DNA of 64,000 nucleotides from Ridgeia piscesae. Its lineage: Eukaryota; Annelida; Polychaeta; Sabellida; Siboglinidae. This document shows positions 18,037 through 29,282 of this stretch, in pieces. The stretch's first letter is position 1. The number at the start of each line of letters is the position of its first letter. The notes beneath the pieces are model-generated. The model was not told where the DNA came from. It did not search any database and worked only from the letters and a program-made list of their open reading frames with translations. Position numbers and translations under genes: made by a program. Where the stretch lies: assembly GCA_025642075.2 (NCBI GenBank), contig JAODUO010000079.1, positions 316,501-380,500 of the forward strand, read 5' to 3'.

Positions 18037-20799
18037 TAATATAAATATTAAACATGTTAAAAGGGTTGTGTGTAAGTGTGTGACACTACACGCATGCGTG
18101 CGTGCATGCATGCGTGCGTGCATGTGTAAGTTACGTGTGCCACTAGACATGATGTAGAAGACTAGGACCCATCAGGACAGGAGACAGTCAGACGAGATGA
18201 CTTCCTCCCTGGCACTGTACCTGTCTCACAGACTGAGTCAGCCCTCCTTCCTCCTTCCCACACCAGCTCCCCTTTGGTCACCCACAGGAATCCACAACGG
18301 AAACAGATGCTACATTCGTTCTATGCCACGACCAGCCTCATTCAGTTTACCACGAAAAACTCACTCGGGAGGAAATGTCTTAAAATTACCAGTGCATGTG
18401 CATAGACCATGAATGTAAATACCTTACATATTTTACTATGTCTTATTGCATCGGAGGTATTCTAAAGGAGAACACGAATGGGTTTAACTGATTTTACTGT
18501 CATTATTTCTTATCATTGAAGTCCTTGCCGTATCCATTGAATGGGAAACACAACGGGAACGTCTTTGTTAGTGTCGAGTCATTTCTCAAGCAGGGAATTC
18601 CTGGCAGGTGACCAGATTGTACACCTGCTTTTGTGGAGACTACAGACTCCTCCAAAGTGAAACATAAACAGGCAATTAGCACTAATTACCTGACTGGCAG
18701 CTAGCCTAGTCTCTGTCAGCACAGGTAATTACACAAGTTCTTTGATACCATTGGATACTGCGCAGGTAACATCTGGATGAAATTGTTTTCTTGCCGAAAA
18801 CTGTTAACCAATACAGCAAGCGCTGTGTCGCGCAAACATAAACTGAAACAGTAATTTGACTTACAAAAAATATTATATACGACTAAATAATATATTAAAA
18901 TGATGTTACAATTTATCAAATGTTTCATTTATATTGTCCACATGTTGACAACAATCTCCAAGAGGACTTTTTACACTTTTCACAGCAGCATCATGCTTTT
19001 CAAAGAATTACAAACTGGTTCCAACTGGTATTTCTGTGGGGCACTATCAATGCATCATGTACTGGAGGCCTAGATATTAGCTGAAGAGGAGCTTTTAATA
19101 AATCTTGGCATCATTAATGGTGATGTATAAGTAGTGTGGCGTGGTGTGAACTGGTTTGAACCAGTCGTGATGCAGGCAGGAATGCAGGCTACGTGGCCAC
19201 TCAGGCCAGCTGACTCTGAGTCACTCTACATCTCAGGCTGCCCATCAACCCTGTGTACGCTATCTCTATCTCGTACAAATCAACTGTTGAAACACACAAA
19301 GACCATTGACAAATGATAGCCACCCGATTGAACCGCTCCTTGACCAAATATTTTGATATCAGATGCATTCGTTGACAGGCCGGGCCGGGCCGGGCCGGGC
19401 CGGGCCGTCCACACTTATCAGATGTTCACCTCCATTCTGAAATGTTTTGTGACAGTAAGAAACATGTTTGAAATTATTTCATGATTGTAGTTTTAATAAT
19501 ACAACGACTTAGATTAAAATTCCAAATGTACAACCATGTTTACATTCTTATGAGTTTTGTTTCTGTTTTGTAATGGTTATTGGTAAGATCTGTACATCTT
19601 TGATAGTCACGTAGTAATAATGTGACATTTTAATTGTTATCTAGCTGGTTATGTTTTTAAATAATAAATTAAATAATTTTGAACCCATAACCAACTAGTA
19701 AAAATTGTAGATAAATGTACCATAATTGTTCAATAAAATAATTCCCTAAAAATATTTTATTGAATTTGCATATTTCAAGATTATGTTATTTTCTGTTGAT
19801 TTATTTAACATTGATTTATACACTACAAATACTTCTTCTTGTACTGCTGGAAAATAATAAAAACCACGAAGTAAACATATCCATCCTCGTGATATATATA
19901 AATTGCCAACCGCAAAGGTGGAAAAGATGGCCACTTGCCAGCAGAATATGTGCAGTAGTTTATTGAATGAGTGCGTAATATATTCCTGTCGGGGTGGTCA
20001 CGATGCTGAACGATGCCAGTTGGTTTCATGGCTATTTAAATTATGACACACCCTTTGAAAAGAGCATTTTTTGTTCCTAAGACTGACTGGAGTGTCAACT
20101 TCCATATTCTTGGCAACTGGAAAAAAATCCCATTTCTGAGGCCAGCCGAACTGTTTGGAATAGTTTGCAGACACTTGGACCTCCGGCCGCATTCAGCTTC
20201 CTGCGATCTCTTTAGGGACTTGTTAGTCTGCTCGTGGAATTCACAAGACAAGCAGTGTTGGCAGTCAATTCGGATAGTTCCCCCAGCGAAAATCCCCACA
20301 TGTCGTACTGCGGGATGGATTTAATACAGCCACTGGGCATTGCGCAGTAGACGCTGGAATTTATGTCATTGTTTCTTTTTGTGCTGCGGTGGCCATCAAT
20401 CTTAGTCGGCTGTTCCTGGTGGTTTGGTCAATTTGTGATTTCAATTTGAAAGCATTTGTATTTGGTGTATTTAGTAGGTGGCTGCTGTGGAGATGACACT
20501 AGTCTCAGACAGTGATGAGAATAGTCACCCCATGGGTATAGACCACACCCCCTACCATGTCAGATTCCAGTAGTTCCTTACATACTTGTTTGGTCACTGA
20601 GAGGGTTGTCGGACTCAGTCGTGTCCTGAGTGCTCAGTGCCAGGAGTGGTCAGTGAGATATATGGGAAGCATTGACCAGTGTGGACCAGCCCGGGGCAAC
20701 TGGAGTCAGCTGGTGTAGGTGGGCTTGGCCTGAGGGGGGCAGCAGTGGTAGTGTTAGTGGTAGTGGTGCACGGACTGGTGCAGTCAGGCCGGGCCTACA
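18035..20799. other. Noncoding stretch upstream of the 20.8-kb promoter
   Basis: No coding exon is supported. Overlapping open frames on both strands at 20,036-20,324 have no recognisable family and no splice logic. A short (GGGCC)n tract lies at about 19,378-19,407. Confidence 0.4.
19378..19407. repeat. (GGGCC)n pentanucleotide repeat
   Basis: Five to six units of GGGCC in an otherwise AT-rich neighbourhood. Confidence 0.9.
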
Positions 20800-20834
20800 T
20801 ATACAGGTGCACGTCACTGGCAGGCGAGTCAGTC
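20800..20834 (+). promoter_or_regulatory. Predicted TATA/Inr core promoter of the repeat-protein gene
   Basis: A TATA-like CATATACA (TATA at 20,800-20,803) lies 31 bp upstream of an initiator TCAGTC at 20,829-20,834. The predicted +1 A is at 20,831. TCAGT is the classical invertebrate initiator, and 30-31 bp is the expected spacing. The call is inferred from motifs and spacing only. Confidence 0.5.
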
Positions 20835-20919
20835 TTGTGTGCGCAACTCAACAGTCAGGTTGGATCTCACTCCTCCTCTAGTACTGCGGCTCTCTCTCAC
20901 TCGGACTAGTTCTATTCAG
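20831..20919 (+). other. Predicted noncoding exon 1 with a GC donor
   Basis: From the predicted start site the first plausible donor is CAG|GCAAGT (intron from 20,920). This is a perfect match to the AG|GCAAGT consensus of the rare GC-AG introns. It would join the acceptor TTCTGGTTGCAG ending at 22,864. The exon has no clear start codon in frame with the downstream protein, so it is probably 5' UTR. No transcript evidence is available here. Confidence 0.4.
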
Positions 20920-22864
20920 GCAAGTCACTTACTACCAGTTAGTTGTACAGTGGGTTGTTGTTCTGCTTTTATGGTTCGTAGTTACTTTATTTGTTTCGTA
21001 GTTTTCTTTTTAAATTTTATTCTCGTTTACATTTCTCTGACCCGGCATCAGTTTGATGTAGTTTTCTACATGAGAAAATTCAGTGTACCTGGAGATTATT
21101 TTACTTGTTTTGTAGATTCCTAATTTACAAGTTGCTCAGACCCAATTTTATTTTTATGAGTTTGTTTTACACAGGAAGTAAGTTTACAATCATAGACATG
21201 GTCATTATTTTACTAGTGTTTTCCTCTGCTGGATCCCACCGTCCTGGTGTCATATTTGTGTGGTTTTCGTAGCTGTTTAATGGGTCATAAAGTTTGATGT
21301 TTATTACTGATCATAGGCTTAACGATTTCTCATTACAGTAGACTGGACATTTCAAGTAACAATAACATATAGGTATTTTGAAATCCTTTTTTTCATTGTT
21401 CGTATAAAATCTGTTATGCACGTAGGGTACTAATTTGATATGGGTGGATTGAATTGGACTTTAGTCCTAATAATATTCGTTGCCATATTTGTTACAATAG
21501 TACACAATGCAACTATGATGTCATATCCTTCCTGGGCAAGAACTTTGTCCCGAGATTTCCATATTACGCATCTGTAGTTTGTCAGGCTACAAATGAAGGT
21601 TGTGAGCATTCTTCAAGTGAGCCAGCCGCCTGTAGACATGTCGTTTTGTCTGGGCAGGTCTGTTTGTCGGGGCAGCTGGTGTTTTACGCAGTTAACATCG
21701 GCAGGAACATGGTGACAATATGCTGTTTAATATCCAGTGTTTATGAGCAGTGCCTGAGGGGAGGGAGTGTTACAAGTGTTTTATTCATGCGTAGCAAGCT
21801 GGCGCATTACTCAATTAATTTTATTGTATTCATAGTTTTTTTCATACCGAAGTGAAACTTGCCAGTGGTGCACTTTTGGAAGCTGTATAGTTTATGGAAG
21901 CTGTGTTTTGTTTTCTTCTGTTGTTCCTCTTTAGTGTTTGTTGTGTGATTGAATATGGTGAGTAAGTGATGCATCTGGTGGAGTTCTTGCTTGTTGAATT
22001 CAGTTCTCACCCACATTGTAATAGATGAGTGAAAGACTATTTGTTGTAAATCTCAGCAGATGATGTTAATATAGTTTGGTAAGCTAACCACTCAACCAGA
22101 CTCCCGTCTTAGTTATCTCTCCTGTGTCTGCTTGCCTTCAGCATTATATTCCACTCCTCACCTCCATTCCCTCTTCCTCCTCACCTTCGTTCCCTCTTCC
22201 TTCTCACCTCCATTCCCTCTTCCTCCTCACCTCCATTCCCTCTTCCTCCTCACCTCCATTCCCTCTTCCTCCTCACCTTCGTTCCCTCTTCCTCCTCACC
22301 TTCGTTCCCTCTTCCTCCTCACCTCCATTCCCTCTTCCTCCTCACCTCCATTCCCTCTTCCTCCTCACCTTCATTACTTCTTCCTCACCTTCATTAATTT
22401 TTCCTCCACCTTCATTTGTTCTTCTCTTCCTCTTCCTCTTCATTCACTCTTCCTCCTCTTCAGTCCCTCTTCCTCCTCTCTTCCTCTTTTCCTCCTCACC
22501 TTCATTCCCTCTTCCTACTCACCAACATTCCCTCTTCCTCCTCACCATCATTCCCTCTTCCTCCTCACCATCATTCCCTCTTCCTCCTCGCCTCCCCTCC
22601 CTCTTTCTCCTCATCTTTATTCACTCTTCCTCCTCACCTTCATTCCCTCTTCATCCTCATTCCCTCTTCCTCATCTTCATTCATTCTTCCTCCTCACCTC
22701 CATTCCTGTTCTTCCTCATCTTCACACACACAAGTACGCACGCACGCTTGCACAAACACACCCACACTCTCATACACACTACCACACAAACACTCCCATA
22801 CCATCACGACATGATGTTTACTATTATTACCAGTACATTGACAGTTGAATTGTTCTGGTTGCAG
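20920..22864 (+). other. Predicted intron 1 of the repeat-protein gene
   Basis: The intron would begin GCAAGT and end TTGCAG. Its first 1.2 kb is AT-rich and unremarkable. Its last 700 bp hold a strongly pyrimidine-rich repeat (separate entry) and a CA-rich patch at about 22,727-22,800. No exon is seen inside. Confidence 0.4.
22145..22720. repeat. 23-bp pyrimidine-rich tandem repeat
   Basis: About 25 imperfect units of CTCCATTCCCTCTTCCTCCT-type sequence. CTCCATT recurs at 22,208, 22,231 and 22,254, giving a 23-bp period. Later units drift. Because 23 is not a multiple of 3, the Ser/Pro/Leu-rich open frame across it is an artefact; the true coding exon starts after the acceptor at 22,864. Confidence 0.9.
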
Positions 22865-22885
22865 AGTTCAGATAAACCCAAGAAG

Positions 22886-25111
22886 ATGGCCGACACAGAA
22901 GCCCAGCCTGCTGTAGAGCAGCCAGTAGCAGACAAGCCCGCAGAGGAACCAGCCAAGGAGGAGGCCAAACCTGAGGCTGAGCCAGCCACGAAGCCAGCAG
23001 AAGTTGTTCCAGAGGAAGTTAAGCCTGTCGAGGCTGCACCTGAGGAATCTAAGCCTGCAGAAGTCGTTCCAGAGGAGGTGAAGCCTGTCGAGGCTGCACC
23101 TGAGGAATCTAAGCCTGCAGAAGTCGTTCCAGAGGAGGTGAAGCCTGTCGAGGCTGCACCTGAGGAATCTAAGCCTGCAGAAGTCGTTCCTGATGAGGTT
23201 AAGCCTGTCGAGGCTGCACCTGAGGAATCTAAGCCTGCAGAAATCGTTCCTGAGGAGGTTAAGCCTGTCGAGGCTGCACCTGAGGAATCTAAGCCTGCAG
23301 AAGCCATTCCTGAGGAGGTTACGCCTGTCGAGGCAGCACCTGAGGAATCTAAGCCTGCAGAAGTCGTTGCTGTGGAGGTTAAGCTTGTTGAGGCAGCACC
23401 TGAGGAATCTAAGCCTGCAGAAGTTGTTCCTGAAGAGGTTAAGCCTGTTGAAGCAGCACCAGAAGAATCCAAGCCTGCTGAGGTTGTTGCCGAGGAAGCT
23501 AAGCCTGTCGAGGCAGCCCCAGAGGAAGCTAAGCCAGTCGAGGCTGCCCCTGAGGAAGCTAAGCCAGTCGAGGCAGCCCCTGAGGAAGCTAAGCCAGTCG
23601 AGGCTGCCCCTGAGGAAGCTAAGCCAGTCGAGGCTGCCCCTGAGGAAGCTAAGCCAGCCGAGGCTGCCCCTGAGGAAGCTAAGCCAGTCGAGGCAGCCCC
23701 AGAGGAAGCTAAGCCAGTTGAGGCACCTGCAGAGGAAGCTAAGCCAGTCGAGGCACCCGCAGAGGAAGCTAAGCCAGTCGAGGCAGCCCCAGAGGAAGCT
23801 AAGCCAGTTGAGGCACCTGCAGAGGAAGCTAAGCCAGTCGAGGCACCTGCAGAGGAAGCTAAGCCAGTCGAGGCAGCTCCTGCAGAAGAAAAGCCAGTCG
23901 AGGTTGTCCCTGAGGAAGCTAAGCCTGTCGAGGCAGCCCCAGAGGAAGCTATGCCAGTTGAGGCACCAGCAGAGGAAGCTAAGCCAGTCGAGGCAGCTCC
24001 TGCAGAAGAAAAGCCAGTCGAGGTTGTCCCTGAGGAAGCTAAACCAGTTGAGGCAGCCCCAGAGGAAGCTAAGCCAGTTGAGGCAGCCCCAGAGGAAGCT
24101 AAGCCAGTTGAGGCAGCCCCAGAGGAAGCTAAGCCAGTCGAGGCTGCCCCCGAGGAAGCTAAGCCAGTTGAGGCAGCCCCAGAGGAAGCTAAGCCAGTCG
24201 AGGCTGCCCCCGAGGAAGCTAAGCCAGTCGAGGCTGCCCCCGAGGAAGCAAAGCCAGTCGAGGCTGCCCCCGAGGAAGCTAAGCCAGTTGAGGCTGCCCC
24301 CGAGGAAGCTAAGCCAGTCGAGGCAGCACCAGAGGAAGCTAAGCCAGTCGAGGCAGCTCCTGCAGAAGAAAAGCCAGTTGAGGTTGTTCCTGAGGAAGCT
24401 AAGCCTGTCGAGGTAGCCCCAGCAGAAGAAAAACCAGTTGAGGCTGCCCCTGAGGAAGCCAAGCCTGTCGAGGCAGCCCCTGCTGAAGAAAAACCAGTTG
24501 AGGCAGCCCCTGAGGAAGCTAAGCCTGTCGAGGCAGCCCCTGCTGAAGAAAAACCAGTTGAGGCAGCCCCTGAGGAAGCTAAGCCTATCGAGGCAGCCCC
24601 TGCTGAAGAAAAACCAGTTGAGGCAGCCCCTGAGGAAGCCAAGACTGTCGAGGCAGCCCCTGAGGAAGCCAAGCCTGTCGAGACAGCCCCTGAAGATGCT
24701 AAGCCTGCTGAGGCAGCACCTGAGGAAGTAAAGCCTGTCGAGACAGCTCCTGAGGAGGCTAAGCCTGCTGAGGCAGCCCCTGAGGAAGCTAAGCCTATAG
24801 ATGCAGCCCCTGAGGAGGCTAAGCCTGTCGAGGCAGCCCCTGAGGAGGCTAAGCCAGCAGAGGCCGTAGTTGAGGGCGCTGCAGCAGCTGCCGTGTCGGA
24901 TGTACAGAACAATGTCACAGATAAAGACGATGCTGCTGCCTCCTCCGAGGTGACTGAGGAGAAGTCATCGCCCGTTGTAGAGGAACTTGACAAAGCTGCT
25001 CTGCTGAAGCAGAAGCAGAAGCAGGCACCTGTAAATGGAACCGAGGCCGACAGTCAGAATGGAGATGCATCATCGCCCGTAGAAGCAGCTGCGTCAGAGC
25101 CGGTGGCGTAG
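22886..25111 (+). CDS. Decapeptide-repeat disordered protein (Pro/Glu/Ala/Lys/Val), 741 aa
   Basis: I do not recognise the gene. The chosen start is ATG at 22,886: it has a good context (AAGATGG) and lies 21 bp after the acceptor TTCTGGTTGCAG. The open frame continues upstream to the acceptor as SSDKPKK, so a start in an earlier exon is not excluded. The product begins MADTEAQPAVEQPVADKPAE. From about residue 40 to 660 it is built of about 60 decapeptides. The first part alternates PEEVKPVEAA with PEESKPAEVV (20-residue period); the rest is mostly PEEAKPVEAA with variants such as PAEEKPVEAA and PAEEAKPVEA. The unique C-terminus is Ala/Ser/Asp-rich and includes DKAALLKQKQKQAPVNGTEA. There are no Cys, no signal peptide and no membrane segment that I can see. 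It is a charged, polyampholytic, probably unfolded chain, loosely like the PEVK segment of titin or a neurofilament tail. A muscle or cytoskeletal role would be speculation. Confidence 0.85.
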   Translation: MADTEAQPAVEQPVADKPAEEPAKEEAKPEAEPATKPAEVVPEEVKPVEAAPEESKPAEVVPEEVKPVEAAPEESKPAEVVPEEVKPVEAAPEESKPAEVVPDEVKPVEAAPEESKPAEIVPEEVKPVEAAPEESKPAEAIPEEVTPVEAAPEESKPAEVVAVEVKLVEAAPEESKPAEVVPEEVKPVEAAPEESKPAEVVAEEAKPVEAAPEEAKPVEAAPEEAKPVEAAPEEAKPVEAAPEEAKPVEAAPEEAKPAEAAPEEAKPVEAAPEEAKPVEAPAEEAKPVEAPAEEAKPVEAAPEEAKPVEAPAEEAKPVEAPAEEAKPVEAAPAEEKPVEVVPEEAKPVEAAPEEAMPVEAPAEEAKPVEAAPAEEKPVEVVPEEAKPVEAAPEEAKPVEAAPEEAKPVEAAPEEAKPVEAAPEEAKPVEAAPEEAKPVEAAPEEAKPVEAAPEEAKPVEAAPEEAKPVEAAPEEAKPVEAAPEEAKPVEAAPAEEKPVEVVPEEAKPVEVAPAEEKPVEAAPEEAKPVEAAPAEEKPVEAAPEEAKPVEAAPAEEKPVEAAPEEAKPIEAAPAEEKPVEAAPEEAKTVEAAPEEAKPVETAPEDAKPAEAAPEEVKPVETAPEEAKPAEAAPEEAKPIDAAPEEAKPVEAAPEEAKPAEAVVEGAAAAAVSDVQNNVTDKDDAAASSEVTEEKSSPVVEELDKAALLKQKQKQAPVNGTEADSQNGDASSPVEAAASEPVA
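22985..24870 (+). repeat. 30-bp coding minisatellite (60-bp higher-order unit at the 5' end)
   Basis: The repeat length is a multiple of three throughout, so every unit keeps the frame. The 5' third has a clear 60-bp period (CCTGAGGAATCTAAGCCTGC recurs each 60 bp from about 23,100). The centre is homogenised 30-bp units (GAGGAAGCTAAGCCAGT). A Glu-Glu-Lys variant alternates in the 3' third. The absence of frameshifts across about 60 copies indicates selection on the protein. Confidence 0.95.
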
Positions 25112-25566
25112 TCGACACATTTCCAAATGAGGTGAGTGCTCGACCAGTGTCTGGGTGAAAACTGATGCCAGTCACCGTCTGTTCCTCATGACTTGACTGC
25201 CCGTTTAGTTAGAAGGTTGTTTAACTGTTCCTTTTCTAATGTGTATTTGTATTGACACTCAATTCCCAGAGTTGTCATACAGTTTAGTACTTCTTCTGTT
25301 CCCCAAACACTGTGTCCCACATGTGTTGTTGTAACTAAGTGTTGAGCAGTCTGCTTGCTGTGTCTGGTGACTAACTGAATAACTTTAAGTCACCCAGTCC
25401 AATTCTTAAAGAGTGTTGCTGAATGTTGGTTACAGATATTTATTAATGTGTAAACTTATTGTCATCATAAAAAAATTCAGATCTAATTAATATATTCGTG
25501 TTAGACTTACATTCTAAGGAAGGTCTCGTAACTCGTTGCTTAAAACACTGAATTATTCTGTTGCAG
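25112..25566 (+). other. Stop-proximal donor and predicted 3'-UTR intron
   Basis: Twenty bases after the TAG stop lies a strong donor, AATGAG|GTGAGT, with the intron starting at 25,132. The best acceptor is ATTCTGTTGCAG ending at 25,566. A stop less than 50 nt before the junction would normally escape nonsense-mediated decay. The intron itself is AT-rich and featureless. Confidence 0.5.
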
Positions 25567-25599
25567 CTGACTACTGCAGCAAATGTTCCATATGTGGGC

Positions 25600-25882
25600 G
25601 GGGCATCCTGAGGATGGCGGGCACCCTGAGGATGGCTGGCACCCTGAGGATGGCAGGCACCCTGAGGTTGACGGGCACCCTGAGGATGGCAGGGCACCCT
25701 GAGGTTGACGGGCACCCTGAGGATGGCGGGCACCCTGAGGATGGCTGGCACCCTGAGGTTGGCGGGCACCCTGAGGATGGCGGGCACCCTGAGGATGGCT
25801 GGCACCCTGAGGATGGCGGGCACCCTGAGGATTGACGGGCACCCTGAGGATGGCGGGCACCCTGAGGATGGCGGGCACTCCG
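25600..25882. repeat. 18-bp tandem repeat (CCTGAGGATGGCGGGCAC)
   Basis: About 16 units with single-base variants (GCTGGCAC, TTGACGGGCAC). Two units carry one-base insertions (GGCAGGGCACC, GGATTGACGG), which break the Arg-Met-Ala-Gly-Thr-Leu and antisense Pro-Gln-Gly-Ala reading frames. Confidence 0.95.
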
Positions 25883-26845
25883 AGTATGATAGGTTTCTTG
25901 AAGGGACGCCCTGGACATTTACAGCCACACGAGGTTGTGGCGATTTCGATCGGATGCGTGGAATGCAAGGACTGGTGCTGCCATCTGGTTCATTAGGTGG
26001 CATTCCTCCGAGCCATTGTCTCAACGCTTCATGTACATAGCACGACACCTACACCTTGTGTACACAGACTCGTTGCATCGCTACTACGTGTTGGAATGCT
26101 CATTTCGTTCTCATATCTCAAGAGTGACTGCCGCCACTGAGCGATATGTTCTCCGCGGTACATACCACGCCGCACTGCAGTGTGATCGACACTTTGTTAC
26201 TTTTAGTTTCAGGGCAGACATTCCCTGCGGTAATATTCGCATGACATTTTTCGCGTTTGTTGTTCATATGGAATTATACCAAAAGTAGACCTGTAGATGA
26301 AGTTTGGTTTCACAGGAGCAGTGACTGCATTGTAGCAGGCATTGTTACTAGGGGAAGGATCCAATTTGTCGCAGTGGAGGAAACAACCACAGTGTGTTTG
26401 TGGTGTTCCTGTGAACACCTCCTGTGCCTTTGTGCTGTGGTTACACCTGACTGGGATCAGGCTCAGTGCCAAACCTGCTGCCCAGGTCTCACCTGCGTCA
26501 CCTGACAGCTCTCCCAGCTGGCTCAGGCAGAATGTGGCACTGCGAAGGTGTGGCAGGTTAACGAAGTCGTGGCAGGTTAACGAACGAAGTTGCTTATTTA
26601 CGTCTGACAGTATTAAACTAAGTAGGGAGACGCCGCCCAGTACGGCAGTCTCCGTAGCATCAGGGGTCATCGCATGGGTTCACAAAGTCCGAAAATGTGT
26701 GTAGTGTTGCATATGTTTGGTGCTGGTTTCATCTTCGTCTCGTATTGTAAAGAATTGTTCAAATGGTGCCACATAGTGAGTCAAACTGGTATCAATGCAC
26801 ACTGACACTTGCATGTGTACATGGAGCTGTTATTGGTTTATATAC

Positions 26846-26846
26846 A

Positions 26847-26895
<49 letters not shown>
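26846..26895. repeat. (TG)n(TA)n compound microsatellite
   Basis: TGTG for about 18 bp passing into TATA for about 30 bp. Confidence 0.9.
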
Positions 26896-26899
<4 letters not shown>

Positions 26900-28520
26900 G
26901 TACATTACCACAAGTCCACCACAGTGGGCATGAGTGGAGGTTAGCAAATACTACACCCATTTTCGTACTTTCTGAACTTGTGAGATCGTCCCACCATGTG
27001 GGTGGCCATATATATCTCTGTGGGGGTCTGCGTTTTCACGTTTTGTGCATGATCATCTTTAGATAGTGTTTTTGTAGTTTATGACAGTTGATTGTCTTGA
27101 GTACTGATCTTGTGTCATTCTTCTATTCGGTGGAACACTGCTGAAGCGTTTGTACAGTGGAGATAAGGACACTGCTGCCTAGCTTGCAAAGGCTACTGAA
27201 GTTACGGAAACATTTATTGTCGTGTTCTGATTGTATATATGTCTTGTGAGTGCATGTAAATATACATATATGTGTATCCCCGGTAATATATTTCAGAAAT
27301 CTGTTGTTGATGATTTCGTTCGGGTCATGTGACCACTGTTTACTGTGTGAATCTTGTATCATGTGACCCTTGTTATCACCATTACCATGCAATTCTTGTA
27401 TGTTACTTGTGACTCCTGTTTACTGTTCACCAAATCTAAAACGAATGTTTTCTAGTCGATTATATCAATCGGTTAAGGGGCAATAGTATTCCGGTGCAGG
27501 TGTATTTAATAAAATATAATCAACAGTTTGTTAGTGACCTATACAATGGATTATTGCACAATTTGATTACTGCATTTCCAACTGTGAACAGGTCTACAGG
27601 TTGGAATGGAATTCATCACTAAAAGAATCCCACAAAATTGCCTTAGAAACTTCTTTGTGATATTAGCATTGCTCATATCAAGCCGATTACACGACAAATG
27701 TGTGAGACTTGGAAGGTCTACACTTCAACAAGGACGTCCAACCTCTCCCACTGTCTCATACGGTGCCTTATGAAATGTGTTACGTACTAGTGGCTGACAG
27801 TCTTGTCATTATCGTGTGGGGTCGTAACTCCTAATTGTTGTGAGATGACATGTATAGTAAATGTCTTTCACAGACAAATAGTGAGTGACGGATCAAGCCC
27901 CCTGATTGTACATTGGTTGTCATTCAACATTGCTTAGGTGTTCTCTCTTCCTGTTGGTGCTTATGTAAAGTGCGGTCAATTTGAGACAAATATGTAAATT
28001 GTGGCCTGAAAGGTGGCAGTCGCTGGTCATATACATTACATAATACTGTAACCAGTAAGTTTTTGTGGTTTGCTGCGTTTTGCTTTTTCGGCAAAATATG
28101 TCATTCAGTGTTGGCAACATTCACTTTACATGGTGGCCCTGCAAGTTTAAGATGTGTTTTAATTTGTCATTGTTAAGAACCAGTTTTAAGAGTTCAAGAA
28201 TCGCGGTGCCTTCAAAGTGTCGTATAGTACAGTCAAACTAATAACGTTGTTTTAGTGTCTTCAGTATTTCTTGCTATTTAACAGCTTGCATTGCTTCAAG
28301 GTGACCTTATTTTCAGCTTTTGATGTTGGTGTTATTTTCAGTGTTTATTAACTGTGTTATTGTCAGTATTAATTAAGTACTGTGGTGTTCTTGTGTTTGT
28401 GGTGTCAATGTTGTTTCTTTCCATACTGCCAAAAATATGCGTTTCTGTTTAATTAGATCAACTTTATGTGTAGAATGTCATACATGCATATTTTATAATA
28501 AATAAAGGAATTTATGAAAT

Positions 28521-29282
28521 ATGTTGTGTTGAGAAGTCACAGACTGAAAACATTTGTTCTTGGTATTGTTCTCCTATGCAGCACCTAGATATTTATACAT
28601 TTATCGGATTGTATTTTTTACAAATTAAAAAACATTACCCTAAAAAGTACATTTTTATTATCAATCAGTTCTATGTTTTTTTTAAAGAAAAGCACTAAGA
28701 TTATGCTTTATACACAAGTCAATGATCTTCGTAGGCAAAATGGAGTGTTTTAGTAACTTTGAGCACTCCTGTATCCAGTTTTTCAACTTTTTGTTGCATA
28801 ATTATTACTTTTGCACTGAATTCCCTTTTAGATGTGATGATCTGCTCTTGCAGTGAGTGGTATTTCCTAACAATTGCTTTTACATTTTTTTTTTTTGTCT
28901 TAGAATCTTTTGCTTGATTTTATCTCTCAAATACCACAAGAGAATTACTCCATAAGGGCCAAATAAAAGTATTTTGAATTGATTTTTGATGTGTAGTTAA
29001 ACAATTTTTCTTTGTTACTGTTGTTGAAATGTTTGTTTCTTGGCCACATTTCAGTAACGTCAGTTTAGCGGTTTATAAAGAGTCTCCAATGTAGTAACAG
29101 CAAGAATCATTAATTATAATGTTATTATTTTTTGTGACGAAAACCCCTAAAAGGTGTTGAGATGGCGTCAAGCCACCAACTGTCCATAAACTGTACGATA
29201 GAGGTCAGCACTAATTTAGATGTAACTCAATTACATGGTCCGTGGTGTGGCGCCACTATCTATGCCATTTCGCAACGCACGT
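28521..29282. other. AT-rich intergenic stretch
   Basis: No gene seen. A T-run lies near 28,890-28,897. Confidence 0.4.

Larger units (their letters stand above)
25567..28520 (+). other. Predicted 3' UTR exon ending at an AATAAA signal
   Basis: After the acceptor at 25,566 there is an 18-bp repeat array (separate entry) and then about 2.6 kb without a recognisable gene. Overlapping AATAAA signals lie at 28,497-28,506, followed by a GT-rich element (TATGTTGTGTTGAG, 28,521 onward). I take this as the likely polyadenylation site of the repeat-protein gene. Other uses of the region, such as further exons or an earlier poly(A) site, are possible. Open frames at 25,935-26,704 on both strands have no family resemblance. 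Confidence 0.35.

Noticed and set aside
22124..22885. N-terminal Ser/Pro/Leu extension of the decapeptide-repeat frame
   Set aside because: It is a translation of a 23-bp pyrimidine repeat lying before a clear acceptor (TTCTGGTTGCAG at 22,864), so it is intronic.
22804..24993. 729-codon antisense frame (Ser-Gly-Ala-Ala-Ser-Thr repeat)
   Set aside because: It is the complement of the in-frame coding minisatellite. The sense strand has unique termini, a start context and splice sites; the antisense does not.
26209..26704. Overlapping open frames of 120-153 codons on opposite strands
   Set aside because: Mutually antisense, without splice logic or family resemblance; more likely part of a 3' UTR or intergenic DNA.
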